23,226 nucleotides of DNA from CAZGOM01 sp964542875 (lineage in GTDB: Bacteria; Planctomycetota; Phycisphaerae; Phycisphaerales; Phycisphaeraceae), in assembly GCA_964542875.1 (NCBI GenBank), contig CAZIWA010000087.1, forward strand, positions 1 through 23,226, in the 5' to 3' direction. The notes beneath the pieces were generated by a model, which did not search any database, was not told the DNA's origin, and saw only the letters and a program-made list of their open reading frames with translations. Shown here piece after piece: positions 14,536 to 22,128 of this stretch. Positions within the stretch are counted from its first letter, which is position 1; each line of letters begins with the position of its first letter. Position numbers and translations under genes: made by a program.

Positions 14536-17292
14536 TCAGGCTAAAACCGCCTCAGTCGTTGCTGGCTTATTAAGCCTCGCCTCAAACCGGTAGCTGCCCG
14601 AACCGATCTCAAAAAGCGCATCATCACCTTCCGCGCGAAGGTTCCTAAGATCAGGATGGTTGGTGCCGGCCAACCCATTTTCGCTGACTGACTCCAACGC
14701 CACGCCCGGCAGCCGAACGGTGCCCGTGGTGTTCGCCGGCAATGATGCCGAAAGCTCAAACACGTCATCCTTCACCTGCCACGCCACTTCGATCTTCCCG
14801 TGCACACCGGCGTAGCTCGCCTTGGCGCTTGTCAGTCTCTCCGACGGCTTGGGCGCGATGTTCACATGTTTGAAGCCCGGCTTGACGTTGTCCAGGTCGA
14901 TGCCGCCCAGGTGCATGTAAATCCACTGCCCCACCGCGCCAAATGCGTAGTGGTTAAACGAATTCATGCCGGGGTTCTGAAACCCCTTTTCCTTCGTCCA
15001 GCCGTCCCAGCGCTCCCAGATCGTGGTCGCACCGTTGCGGATGGAGTACCCCCAGCTCGGGTACGTGTCGTTTAGCAGCAGCTTGCACGCCAGGTCATGG
15101 TGGCCGGATTTGGTCAGCGCATGCATCAGGTGCGATGTGCCCAAAAACCCCGTCGCCAGGTGGTTATTGCGCGATGCGATATGCCCCGCCAGGTGCTTCC
15201 CGGCCAGCGGCCGCACCTTGTCGGGCAGCAGATCAAACGAAAGTGCCAGCGCGTATCCAGTCTGTGAATTGCCCACCATCCGGCCCCCCGGCGTGACAAA
15301 CTCCCGGTTGAACGCAGCCACCACGTTCTTCTCCAGCGTCTGCCACCGCTTGATGTCTTTTTTCATTCCCGCCGCTTGGGCGATCAGCACCATCAGCTTC
15401 GCATCCAACGCAAAAAACGCCGTGCCGATCAGGGATTTATTGGTCGGATCATTTACATCCAGCCAGTCGCCATAGCCGTAAGGCTTGCGGATCAGATCAT
15501 CGCTGGTGATCTCCAGAAAGCCCATCCACCGGCTCATGGCTTCGTAATGCTTGGTCAGAATCCGCTTGTCCCCATACACCTGGTACATCACCCACGGCAC
15601 GATCACCCCGGCATCGCTCCAGCCCGCGGCACCGTAAAAGTGCTCTGACCTGGGCTCCCGGGCAAGGATGTCCGGCACGATGAACGGAAACGCGCCTGAA
15701 GGCCGCTGCGCAATCTCCACATCCACCATCCATCGCGAAAAGAAGCCCGATACATCCATGTTGTGCATCGCCGTGCGCGCAAAGATCTGCGCATCCCCCA
15801 TCCATCCCAGCCGCTCATCGCGTTGCGGGCAGTCAGTGGGCACTTCCAGAAAGTTCCCGCGCTGCCCCCACACGATGTTCTGGTGCAGTTTGTTCACCAG
15901 TTCATCATTGCACTCAAACGTACCCACCTCCGGCGTATCCGAGTGCATCACCACACCGGTCACCGTGTCCAGGTTCAGGCTCACATCCGCAGGCAGCCCC
16001 GTAAGCTCCACATACCGGAACCCGTGAAACGTAAAGTGAGGCTGATAAACCTCCACGCCCTTGCCCTTAAGCGTGTACTGGTCTGTCTGCTTGGCAGACC
16101 TCAGATTGTCGACGTAAAGCGTCCCATCGGTATTCAGCACCTCCGCATGCCGGAGCCTGATCGTCGCGCCCTCCGGGCCTTGAATCATCAGCTTCGGCAC
16201 CCCGGTGATGTTCTGCCCCAGGTCGAATATGTACGTGTCCATCCCATCGGTCTTGGCCGGCTCGGTGATGTTCACCGGCCGCACTTCCTTCACCGCGCGC
16301 ACAGGCGGCGCCACCAGGCCCACCAGCTTCACCGATGGCGTCTCCTGCAGCACCGCGGGCTGCCACTTGGCATCGTTAAACCCCGGCTCGCACCACCCCG
16401 CCTGCTCCAGCCGCGCGTCATACGTTTCACCCTGATAAATATCCGACGCCACCACCGGCCCCGGCGCCCATTTCCAGCTCGTATCGGTGTTGATCGTCTC
16501 CGTCCGGCTGTCTGCAAAACGCAGCACCAGTTGCGCAAACAGTGATGGCGTCTTCCCATAGTGATTGCGCTGGCTGTGCCACCCCAGATAGCCCGAGTAC
16601 CACCCTTCACCCAGGATGCCCCCCAGCACGTTGTCCCCCTGCTTGATCAGCGCCGTCACGTCATACGTCTGATATTGAATCCGCTTGGAGTAATCCGTCC
16701 ATCCCGGCTGAAAAGCGTCGTTCCCCAGCCGTTTCCCATTGAGGTACGCCTCATAAAGCCCCGCCGCGCTCACATACAGCCGCGCAGACACAATCGGCCG
16801 GCTCGGCTTGAACACCTTGCGTAGGTAAGGGCTGTGATACGGCGCTTTTCCATCCGCCACCTGGCCCGAGCCGATCCACCGGCCCGTCCACTCCGCATGC
16901 TCCAGCACGCCCATCTCAAACCATGCCGGCTTGCTGAACGGCGAAGGCTGCCCCTGCGCATCCCATGTGCGCACTTTCCAGTAATAGCGTGTACGCGAAC
17001 GCAGCTTGTTCAGCCCGTTGAACTCCACCTGTATGTTCTGGTCCAGCGGCTGCCGGCCCGAATCCCACACATCCCCTCGGTCCAGGCTTAGCTGGCTCTC
17101 GGAAATGGCCACCACCACCTGGTAGGCACTCTGCACCGCACCCCGTCGCTTGTCTGCCACCTGCCAGAAAAACCGCGGCCGGGGATCATCGATCCCCAGC
17201 GGATTCACCATGTAATTGGTCTTTAAATCCGTCGGCGCGTCTGGGTGCTCCAGCGGCCCGACCGGATCGGTCGTCGTCGTTGCTTGCGTCAT
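14536..17292 (-). CDS. GH78 alpha-L-rhamnosidase (upstream paralog)
   Basis: The product is 918 residues and aligns end to end with the downstream rhamnosidase, with about two thirds of residues identical in stretches compared by eye. Key motifs are DCPQRDERLGWMGD at 487-500 (Glu493 probable acid) and ATTIWERWDGW, with Glu760 the probable base. The domain order is the same: N-terminal sandwich (NYMVNPLGIDDPRPRFFW), rhamnosidase N-domain (SARLYVSAAGLYEAYLNGK), six-hairpin barrel and C-terminal beta domain. No signal peptide is seen. The ATG at 17290-17292 is preceded by GGGAG at good spacing, so this start is well supported, and a TATAAC box lies about 43 bases upstream. It is the first gene of a likely two-gene transcript. 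The pair probably arose by tandem duplication and may differ in linkage or oligosaccharide preference. Confidence 0.94.
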   Translation of the reverse strand: MTQATTTTDPVGPLEHPDAPTDLKTNYMVNPLGIDDPRPRFFWQVADKRRGAVQSAYQVVVAISESQLSLDRGDVWDSGRQPLDQNIQVEFNGLNKLRSRTRYYWKVRTWDAQGQPSPFSKPAWFEMGVLEHAEWTGRWIGSGQVADGKAPYHSPYLRKVFKPSRPIVSARLYVSAAGLYEAYLNGKRLGNDAFQPGWTDYSKRIQYQTYDVTALIKQGDNVLGGILGEGWYSGYLGWHSQRNHYGKTPSLFAQLVLRFADSRTETINTDTSWKWAPGPVVASDIYQGETYDARLEQAGWCEPGFNDAKWQPAVLQETPSVKLVGLVAPPVRAVKEVRPVNITEPAKTDGMDTYIFDLGQNITGVPKLMIQGPEGATIRLRHAEVLNTDGTLYVDNLRSAKQTDQYTLKGKGVEVYQPHFTFHGFRYVELTGLPADVSLNLDTVTGVVMHSDTPEVGTFECNDELVNKLHQNIVWGQRGNFLEVPTDCPQRDERLGWMGDAQIFARTAMHNMDVSGFFSRWMVDVEIAQRPSGAFPFIVPDILAREPRSEHFYGAAGWSDAGVIVPWVMYQVYGDKRILTKHYEAMSRWMGFLEITSDDLIRKPYGYGDWLDVNDPTNKSLIGTAFFALDAKLMVLIAQAAGMKKDIKRWQTLEKNVVAAFNREFVTPGGRMVGNSQTGYALALSFDLLPDKVRPLAGKHLAGHIASRNNHLATGFLGTSHLMHALTKSGHHDLACKLLLNDTYPSWGYSIRNGATTIWERWDGWTKEKGFQNPGMNSFNHYAFGAVGQWIYMHLGGIDLDNVKPGFKHVNIAPKPSERLTSAKASYAGVHGKIEVAWQVKDDVFELSASLPANTTGTVRLPGVALESVSENGLAGTNHPDLRNLRAEGDDALFEIGSGSYRFEARLNKPATTEAVLA

Positions 17293-17334
17293 AGGAACTC
17301 CCGTCCATGGGAAAAGGCGTCATCCGAGACCGTT

Positions 17335-17340
17335 GTTATA
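17335..17340 (-). promoter_or_regulatory. Candidate -10 box for the rhamnosidase pair
   Basis: TATAAC on the minus strand matches five of six bases of the -10 consensus and lies about 43 bases upstream of the GH78 ATG at 17292. The -35 region 16-18 bases further up is poor (TTTCGT), so the call rests on the -10 box and spacing. Confidence 0.35.
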
Positions 17341-17495
17341 CCGCCAAACCCCCTCGAACGAAAAAAATCACACCCCGCCCACACCTCCTCATTCGGACAT
17401 TTCAACACCCGCACCCACCCCAACCCCCTCCTCACCTCTTTTCTGTAAAATCCTGCCCCGTTTCACCAACTCACCCCATTATTCAGAGAAAAACC

Positions 17496-17942
17496 ATGGG
17501 CATCTTCGACAAAATCTTCGGCGGCGCAGACCCCAGCTCCATCACCCTCACCCAGCAGGAAGCCTTCTTCGCCATCATGCTCCTCGTCGTCGCCGCAGAC
17601 GGCGAAATCGATGACTCCGAAGTCATTTCCATGTACAGCGTCACCAAACGCATGAAGCTCTACGCCGGCATGCCTGATAACCAGCACGTCACCCTCATCA
17701 AGAAGCTCGCCGGCATCCTCAAGAAAAACGGCCCCAAAATCCTTCTTGAAAAAGCCTCCGCTTCACTCCCCGCGGACATCAAGCCCACCGCCTTCGCCAT
17801 CGCCGCAGACCTCGCCTTCGCCGACGGCACCGTGGAAGACAAGGAACGCGCCATCCTTGAAGTCATCTACACCCAGCTCAACATCCCGCAGGACCTGGCC
17901 ACCAAGATCATCGAAGTCATCGTGATCAAAAACCAAGGCTGA
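17496..17942 (+). CDS. TerB-like (tellurite-resistance/DUF533-type) small cytoplasmic protein
   Basis: The frame is open further upstream, but the leading part is proline-rich and non-conserved. MGIFDKIFGG at 17496 is the natural start, giving 148 residues. The TerB-like fold is recognised from its two acidic motifs in an all-helical context: AADGEIDDSE at 33-42 and FADGTVEDKE at 108-117, each followed by a helix. TerB-domain proteins bind metal ions and are linked to tellurite resistance, envelope stress and chemical defence systems; for stand-alone members the role is mostly unknown. No other ter gene lies nearby, so a resistance role should not be assumed. The gene diverges from the rhamnosidase pair and is followed by a strong terminator, so it is probably monocistronic. 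Confidence 0.82.
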   Translation: MGIFDKIFGGADPSSITLTQQEAFFAIMLLVVAADGEIDDSEVISMYSVTKRMKLYAGMPDNQHVTLIKKLAGILKKNGPKILLEKASASLPADIKPTAFAIAADLAFADGTVEDKERAILEVIYTQLNIPQDLATKIIEVIVIKNQG

Positions 17943-17969
17943 TCTCCTGCAACCATTCATCAACCCCGG

Positions 17970-18001
17970 CAACCGCGGCCTCCTGCCGCGGTTGTTTGTT
18001 T
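17970..18001 (+). terminator. Rho-independent terminator after terB-like gene
   Basis: CAACCGCGG (17970-17978) and CCGCGGTTG (17986-17994) form a perfect 9-pair stem around a 7-base loop, followed by TTTGTTT. It lies 28 bases after the stop at 17942. Confidence 0.88.
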
Positions 18002-18077
18002 AATCCCCCCAACCACCCCGAAAACCGGTATCGTTACGCGCACCCACGGTTCCTTCGCTTCACCCGGTGAGACCCCT

Positions 18078-19223
18078 ATGAAGATCAAAGACATCCGCCT
18101 CCTCCCCCTCGTCGGCCACACCCCCCATGGCGGATGGGACGACCGCCACCTCTCCCCGGAAACCAACCTCCACACCCTCGTCGAGCTCATCACCGACGAA
18201 GGCGTCACCGGCCTGGGCTCCGTCTTCACCTCCGCAGCGCTCATCCAGGGCTCCATCGCCGTCTTTAAGCAATTCCTCATCGGCGCCTCCGCGCTGGACC
18301 CCGCCCGCGTCTCCGAATCCCTCCACCAGCAAACCTTCTGGCAAGGCCGAGGCGGCGCCATCACCCATGCCATCTCCGGCATCGATATCGCCCTCTGGGA
18401 CATCTTCGGCAAAATCACTCGCCAACCCATCAGCCGGCTTCTCGGCGGCCGCCACCGCGAAAAAATCAAGCCCTACGGCAGCATGCTCATGTACACGCCG
18501 GACCTCATGCCCCCGCAATTTGAAGCCGGCCTCTCCCGCGGCTTTCGCGCCTTCAAAATGGGCTGGGGACCCTTTGGCCGCGTAAACGCCAAAATGGACG
18601 AAGCCATCGTCAAGGCCGCCCGCAAAGCCGTCGGCCCCGATGTCGAACTCATGGTCGACGCAGGCGGCTCCGACGCCTACTGGCCCCATGGCTTCAAATG
18701 GGCCATCAACACCGCCAAAATGCTCAAAGACTACGACGTCACCTGGTTTGAAGAACCACTCCGCCCAGACGACCTCGCCGGTTACATCCAGCTCACCGCG
18801 CAAAGCCCCGTCCCCATCGCCTCATGCGAAGTCTTCACCCGCCGGCAATCCTTCGTGGAATGGATCGAAAAACGCGCCGTCGACTACATCCAGCCCGATG
18901 TCACCAAAGTAGGCGGCCTCTCAGAACAGCACCGCATCGGCCAATACGCCGACGACCACGCCATCCTCATGGTCCCGCACGGCTGGAACACCGGCGTCGG
19001 CCTCGCCGCAGACCTTCAACTCGTCGCCGCAGCAGGCAACGCCCGCTGGGTGGAATACATCACCCCCGCCCCCTACGTCGAAGACCTCTTCGCCACACCC
19101 ATCGTCATGGACTCCGATGGCCTCATCCCCATCCCCTCCGGCCCCGGCCTGGGCGTCCAATGGAGCGACGAGGGCGTCGCCAAGCTCACCAAAGGCATGA
19201 AGCTCACCAAATCCACCCTCTAA
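18078..19223 (+). CDS. Mandelate racemase/muconate lactonizing enzyme family protein, probable acid-sugar dehydratase
   Basis: The product is 381 residues, the normal length for the enolase superfamily. The capping domain (residues 1-125) is followed by the barrel: AFKMGWG with Lys160, LMVDAGG with metal ligand Asp194, WFEEPL at 223-228 with the second ligand, ASCE with Glu251 as the third, IQPDVTKVGG with Asp273, and VPHGWNT with His301 as a probable base or acid. The Asp273/His301 dyad and the ligands fit the mandelate racemase-like subgroup. Members dehydrate or epimerise sugar acids such as rhamnonate, galactonate or galactarate; the sequence alone does not pick one. Near the rhamnosidases, a rhamnonate or uronate-derived acid is plausible, and the DapA-like protein could act on the 2-keto-3-deoxy product. 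GGTGAG lies just before ACCCCTATG as a possible ribosome site. Confidence 0.86.
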   Translation: MKIKDIRLLPLVGHTPHGGWDDRHLSPETNLHTLVELITDEGVTGLGSVFTSAALIQGSIAVFKQFLIGASALDPARVSESLHQQTFWQGRGGAITHAISGIDIALWDIFGKITRQPISRLLGGRHREKIKPYGSMLMYTPDLMPPQFEAGLSRGFRAFKMGWGPFGRVNAKMDEAIVKAARKAVGPDVELMVDAGGSDAYWPHGFKWAINTAKMLKDYDVTWFEEPLRPDDLAGYIQLTAQSPVPIASCEVFTRRQSFVEWIEKRAVDYIQPDVTKVGGLSEQHRIGQYADDHAILMVPHGWNTGVGLAADLQLVAAAGNARWVEYITPAPYVEDLFATPIVMDSDGLIPIPSGPGLGVQWSDEGVAKLTKGMKLTKSTL

Positions 19224-19230
19224 GCAGTAG

Positions 19231-19257
19231 GGTGGCGCCGAGTCCGCGAGGCCCACC
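19231..19257. repeat. GC-rich hairpin between convergent genes
   Basis: GGTGGCGCC (19231-19239) pairs with GGCCCACC (19250-19257) as eight base pairs with one bulged C and a 10-base loop. It lies 8 bases after the enolase-superfamily stop. There is no T-run after it, so it may be a dispersed REP-like sequence or a weak terminator serving the convergent pair. The rest of 19224-19387 shows nothing I can call. Confidence 0.45.
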
Positions 19258-19387
19258 ACGCCGCCCACAAGACCCCTCAACGCCTGATCACCAAAACCGC
19301 ACCACCATCAAACCGGTACTCTTCTTCCTCCAAACGAACTCGGCCGCTTTACTGCTCCACTCACTCTGATCTACTCTCTCCTCCTCC

Positions 19388-21007
19388 TCACCTCCCCTGC
19401 TGGCTCTGCACTGACGTCCTGGGCGTCGGCGGCGTCGCCACCGCCGGAGCAGGCGCCAATTTCACCTGATCCACATCATGGATCACAATCGCCGGCAGGC
19501 TCGCCGTCCCCGTCACCGCTCCGTTCACCAGCACCACCTTCCCGGTAAGTTGCCGTCCCGCTTCGCTCCCGAACGCACGTTGCATCTCCGGCGCAACCTT
19601 CCCGGGAATCTCCACGGTGAACAGACTTCCTTTGAAGCGCATCACATAGTTCCCGCTCACTTCTTCGATCTCTTCAACAGTCCCGCGCACGCAGATCGGG
19701 TTGGGGTCTTTCATCCGGACCGGCGTCGCCACCGCCAGCAGATCCGTCGCCTCCACCGGCCGCCCCCACAGCGAATGGTTCACCCGAAGCGTCACCAGCT
19801 TCGGCGGATCAAACAACGGCTTAATCACCCACCACCCCAGCAACCCCACCACAACCACACCCGCCACCGCACCGGGGATCACCCACTTCTTCTTCGTCGG
19901 ATGCTGCGCCGCCGCCAGCACCTTGGAGGTCGCCGGGCTCACATTGCTCACCGCATTGGACAGCCGCGAAAGCCCAAGGCTCATGCCCGAAATCCCCGCT
20001 TCGCTCACGCCGGTCCCCAGGTCCAGGTCAAGGCTCACCCCGGCCATGGATTCAAACTTCGGCGTCGCCGCACCCGACATGCCGGACACCCCCACCGACG
20101 ACACATCCCCCGTCACATGCAGCCGGAGCAATCGGCTGAAGGTCTCCATGCTCGGCCGCTTCGCCGGGTCACGGTCCAGCGCCGCGTCAATGGTTTCCGC
20201 CAGTTTGGCTGGCACATCAGGCCGATGCTGACGAAGCCCCGGCATGGGCGCTGCCAGCTTCGCCTCATACATCGCTTTGCGCGTCAGGCCTTCAAAGGGC
20301 GAACCCCCGGCCAGCACGATCCAAAGCGTCATCGCCAGGCTGTACACGTCCGATGCCGGCCCCGCCGGCTGCTGGGAGATCACCTCCGGAGCAAGATACA
20401 TCGGCGTTCCCACCATCTCCGGCAGCTTGAACAAGTCATTGGGGTCTTCAAACCTGCAAAGGCCAAAGTCCGTGATCTTGCACCGCCCGTTGCGCGCCAG
20501 CATCAGGTTGGCGGGTTTGATATCCCTGTGCACCACACCCTGAGTGTGCGCATAGGCCAACCCTTCCGCCGCCTCCGCCCCGATGAGCGCCGCGCGCCCC
20601 GGCTCCAGCCTTCCCGCAGCCTTGAACAACTGCCAGAGATCGCCCCCTTCCAACAGTTCCATCGCGATAAACGCATGCTGCTGGGTTTCTCCGATCTCAT
20701 GCACCCGCACGATATTGGGGTGGTCCAGTTGCGCCACCGACCGCGCCTCCCGGATAAACGCTTCCGTAAAATTCGAAGCTTGCTCGCCCTTGCCTTTGGA
20801 GATCACTTTCAGCGCCACATACCGCTGAAGCTTCTCATCCAGGGCTCGGTAAACCGCACCCATGCCCCCCTGTCCCAGCTTCGCGATGATCTTAAACCGG
20901 CCCATCCGGACTGACTTCTGTTCAGGCTTGGGGGGGCTTGCCGCCGGCTGCGTTGAAACAGGCAGCGGCGTCGCCACAGGTGAATTTGTCTTCTGGCTCT
21001 CGGGCAT
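19388..21007 (-). CDS. Membrane-anchored Hanks-type serine/threonine protein kinase
   Basis: The frame is open to a GTG at 21037, but the ATG at 21007 has AGGA seven bases before it and is preferred, giving 539 residues. The kinase domain spans about 37-300: GQGGMGAVY, VALK with Lys67, HRDIKPAN at 160-167 with the catalytic Asp, DFGLC at 180-184, GTPMYLAPE at 200-208, and DVYSLAMTLW. All key residues are present, so it should be active. A linker of about 80 residues rich in Gly/Ser/Val follows, then one membrane helix at about 376-395 (VIPGAVAGVVVVGLLGWWVI). A C-terminal extracytoplasmic domain of about 140 residues (PNPICVRGTVEEI, TVEIPGKV, LTGKVVLVNG) resembles tRNA_anti-like OB folds. The domain could sense an envelope signal and relay it to the kinase; the signal is unknown. 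The C-terminal tail is Pro/Ala/Thr-rich. Confidence 0.92.
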   Translation of the reverse strand: MPESQKTNSPVATPLPVSTQPAASPPKPEQKSVRMGRFKIIAKLGQGGMGAVYRALDEKLQRYVALKVISKGKGEQASNFTEAFIREARSVAQLDHPNIVRVHEIGETQQHAFIAMELLEGGDLWQLFKAAGRLEPGRAALIGAEAAEGLAYAHTQGVVHRDIKPANLMLARNGRCKITDFGLCRFEDPNDLFKLPEMVGTPMYLAPEVISQQPAGPASDVYSLAMTLWIVLAGGSPFEGLTRKAMYEAKLAAPMPGLRQHRPDVPAKLAETIDAALDRDPAKRPSMETFSRLLRLHVTGDVSSVGVSGMSGAATPKFESMAGVSLDLDLGTGVSEAGISGMSLGLSRLSNAVSNVSPATSKVLAAAQHPTKKKWVIPGAVAGVVVVGLLGWWVIKPLFDPPKLVTLRVNHSLWGRPVEATDLLAVATPVRMKDPNPICVRGTVEEIEEVSGNYVMRFKGSLFTVEIPGKVAPEMQRAFGSEAGRQLTGKVVLVNGAVTGTASLPAIVIHDVDQVKLAPAPAVATPPTPRTSVQSQQGR

Positions 21008-21024
21008 GAAAGGGTCCTGCGATA

Positions 21025-21040
21025 CCGGTGTTCTCACCGG
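21025..21040 (-). promoter_or_regulatory. Perfect hairpin in the kinase leader
   Basis: CCGGTG-TTCT-CACCGG is a perfect 6-pair inverted repeat just upstream of the AGGA ribosome site of the kinase ATG at 21007. It could be an RNA stem near the transcript 5' end or a DNA operator. Confidence 0.45.
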
Positions 21041-21048
21041 AACGCTGG

Positions 21049-21054
21049 ATCATA
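21049..21054 (-). promoter_or_regulatory. Candidate -10 box for the kinase gene
   Basis: TATGAT on the minus strand lies about 42 bases upstream of the kinase ATG. It matches five of six consensus bases, but no good -35 box is found 16-19 bases further up. Confidence 0.3.
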
Positions 21055-21306
21055 TTCACACCCATTTGCGCGCGACATCGCGTATACAAGACACCAGGGC
21101 CTAAATCCCGCTGGTTTACACCACAACGTACGCCCGCCCGCACAATCACCGGGGTTATCTCCCAGGGCAACCGCATTTGGAGGGTGCCTGGGGATGCCGC
21201 CTGCGGCTGCCCCGGAATCCGTTGGTGTTTCAAATCCCTCAGCAGTTCCGGCTACCTGCTCAACGATGCGCTCCGGTAGTTTTCATTCAACTGCGATTGC
21301 CTTGGG
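21055..21306. other. Intergenic stretch with one imperfect hairpin
   Basis: Between the kinase and the 272-residue gene I see no coding frame with convincing composition and no tRNA. An imperfect GC-rich stem lies at 21190-21213: GGGG and CCCC outer arms around GCCGC/GCGGC, with two mismatched pairs. It could be a weak terminator for the gene ending at 21307 or a dispersed repeat. Confidence 0.35.
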
Positions 21307-22125
21307 TTATCCCGGCTCAGCCATCGACCAGCCCGTCGCGCATGCCGGGCCGGACATGCACTCATGCGCGCACCGGACGATCGTCGTCTCGCCCAGCCGG
21401 AAGCACACGCCCATCAAGGCCGATGGATGGATCAAATCCCGCAGCGGGCCTTCGCCGCCGGCCTGGTTGATCACCGCGTCTCCAGGGCGTTTAAGCCAAA
21501 GCGTTTTCCCGCCCATCACCAGCACATTCCCCGCGCTGGCAAAACTGAAGCTGCCCGAAATCCGAGCCGAGTTCCAAAGCCCTTCCGGTTCTTTGCCCGA
21601 CGCGGCTTCCAGACCGTCAGCACCCACCCGGTACGCCATCGCCGGCCCATCGGCCTCGATACGTCCCGCCAGCACCCCCATGCCCACCCGATGCTCAAAG
21701 CTTAAAACACCGCTCTGCCGGGCCAGTCGGATTCCTTCGGGCACAAGATCAAAAATCGCGCCTTCGGCGCTCCACCCGGCCACGCCTGCGTAGCCCATCA
21801 CGCCCGACGGCGTCTTCACTTGCGCTTCCACCCATGCCGCCGGTCGGCCGGTTAAAGGATGAGACGCCCACGCATTCACATCCCCTCCGCGGTGCATCCA
21901 CGCCCGCCCCATCATCCCCATCCAAAGCGCAACATGCCCCGTGAATTCGTATCCCGTCGGCAGCGCCTTGGCATGCAGTTTCACCCGGGCGCGCCCAGGC
22001 TGAAAAGTCATCACCAGCAAATCCTGCCAGGTTTCCGTCACAAACGCGCGCTCCCCCGCTGCGTTGACCTGACCGGTCGCATCCTTAAGCCCCGAAAGCA
22101 CACATGGAACATCTATTGCGGCCAT
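21307..22125 (-). CDS. Hypothetical protein, 272 residues, downstream of a GbsR-type regulator
   Basis: I do not recognise this protein. It starts MAAIDVPCVL only 3 bases after the regulator's stop, so the two genes almost certainly share a transcript. It is rich in Gly, Ala and Val with regular beta-strand-like stretches: DLLVMTFQPGRARVKLHAKAL, EFTGHVALWMGMMGRAWMH, AWVEAQVKTPSGVMGYAGVA, ISGSFSFASAGNVLVMGGKTLWL. It has no signal peptide or clear membrane segment. A C-terminal segment (DLIHPSALMGVCFRLGETTIVRCAHECM) carries three Cys residues in all with the nearby PACATG. The pattern suggests a soluble beta-rich protein, perhaps ligand-binding. Given its regulator partner, a role in envelope or osmotic stress is possible but not shown. 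Codon use matches the neighbouring minus-strand genes. Confidence 0.75.
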   Translation of the reverse strand: MAAIDVPCVLSGLKDATGQVNAAGERAFVTETWQDLLVMTFQPGRARVKLHAKALPTGYEFTGHVALWMGMMGRAWMHRGGDVNAWASHPLTGRPAAWVEAQVKTPSGVMGYAGVAGWSAEGAIFDLVPEGIRLARQSGVLSFEHRVGMGVLAGRIEADGPAMAYRVGADGLEAASGKEPEGLWNSARISGSFSFASAGNVLVMGGKTLWLKRPGDAVINQAGGEGPLRDLIHPSALMGVCFRLGETTIVRCAHECMSGPACATGWSMAEPG

Positions 22126-22128
22126 GGC

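Noticed and set aside
12531..14573. Plus-strand frame of 680 codons
   Set aside because: It is antisense to the GH78 gene, which has full catalytic motifs; its Arg/His/Val-rich composition is a shadow.
17496..17942. Tellurite-resistance operon
   Set aside because: Only a stand-alone TerB-like gene with its own terminator is present; no TerC, TerD or TerZ-type neighbour lies in the window.
19478..20914. Plus-strand frame of 478 codons
   Set aside because: It is antisense to the kinase, whose catalytic motifs are intact.
21210..21260. tRNA-like TTCAAATCC segment
   Set aside because: The flanking bases do not form a T-stem and no matching anticodon or acceptor arms are present.
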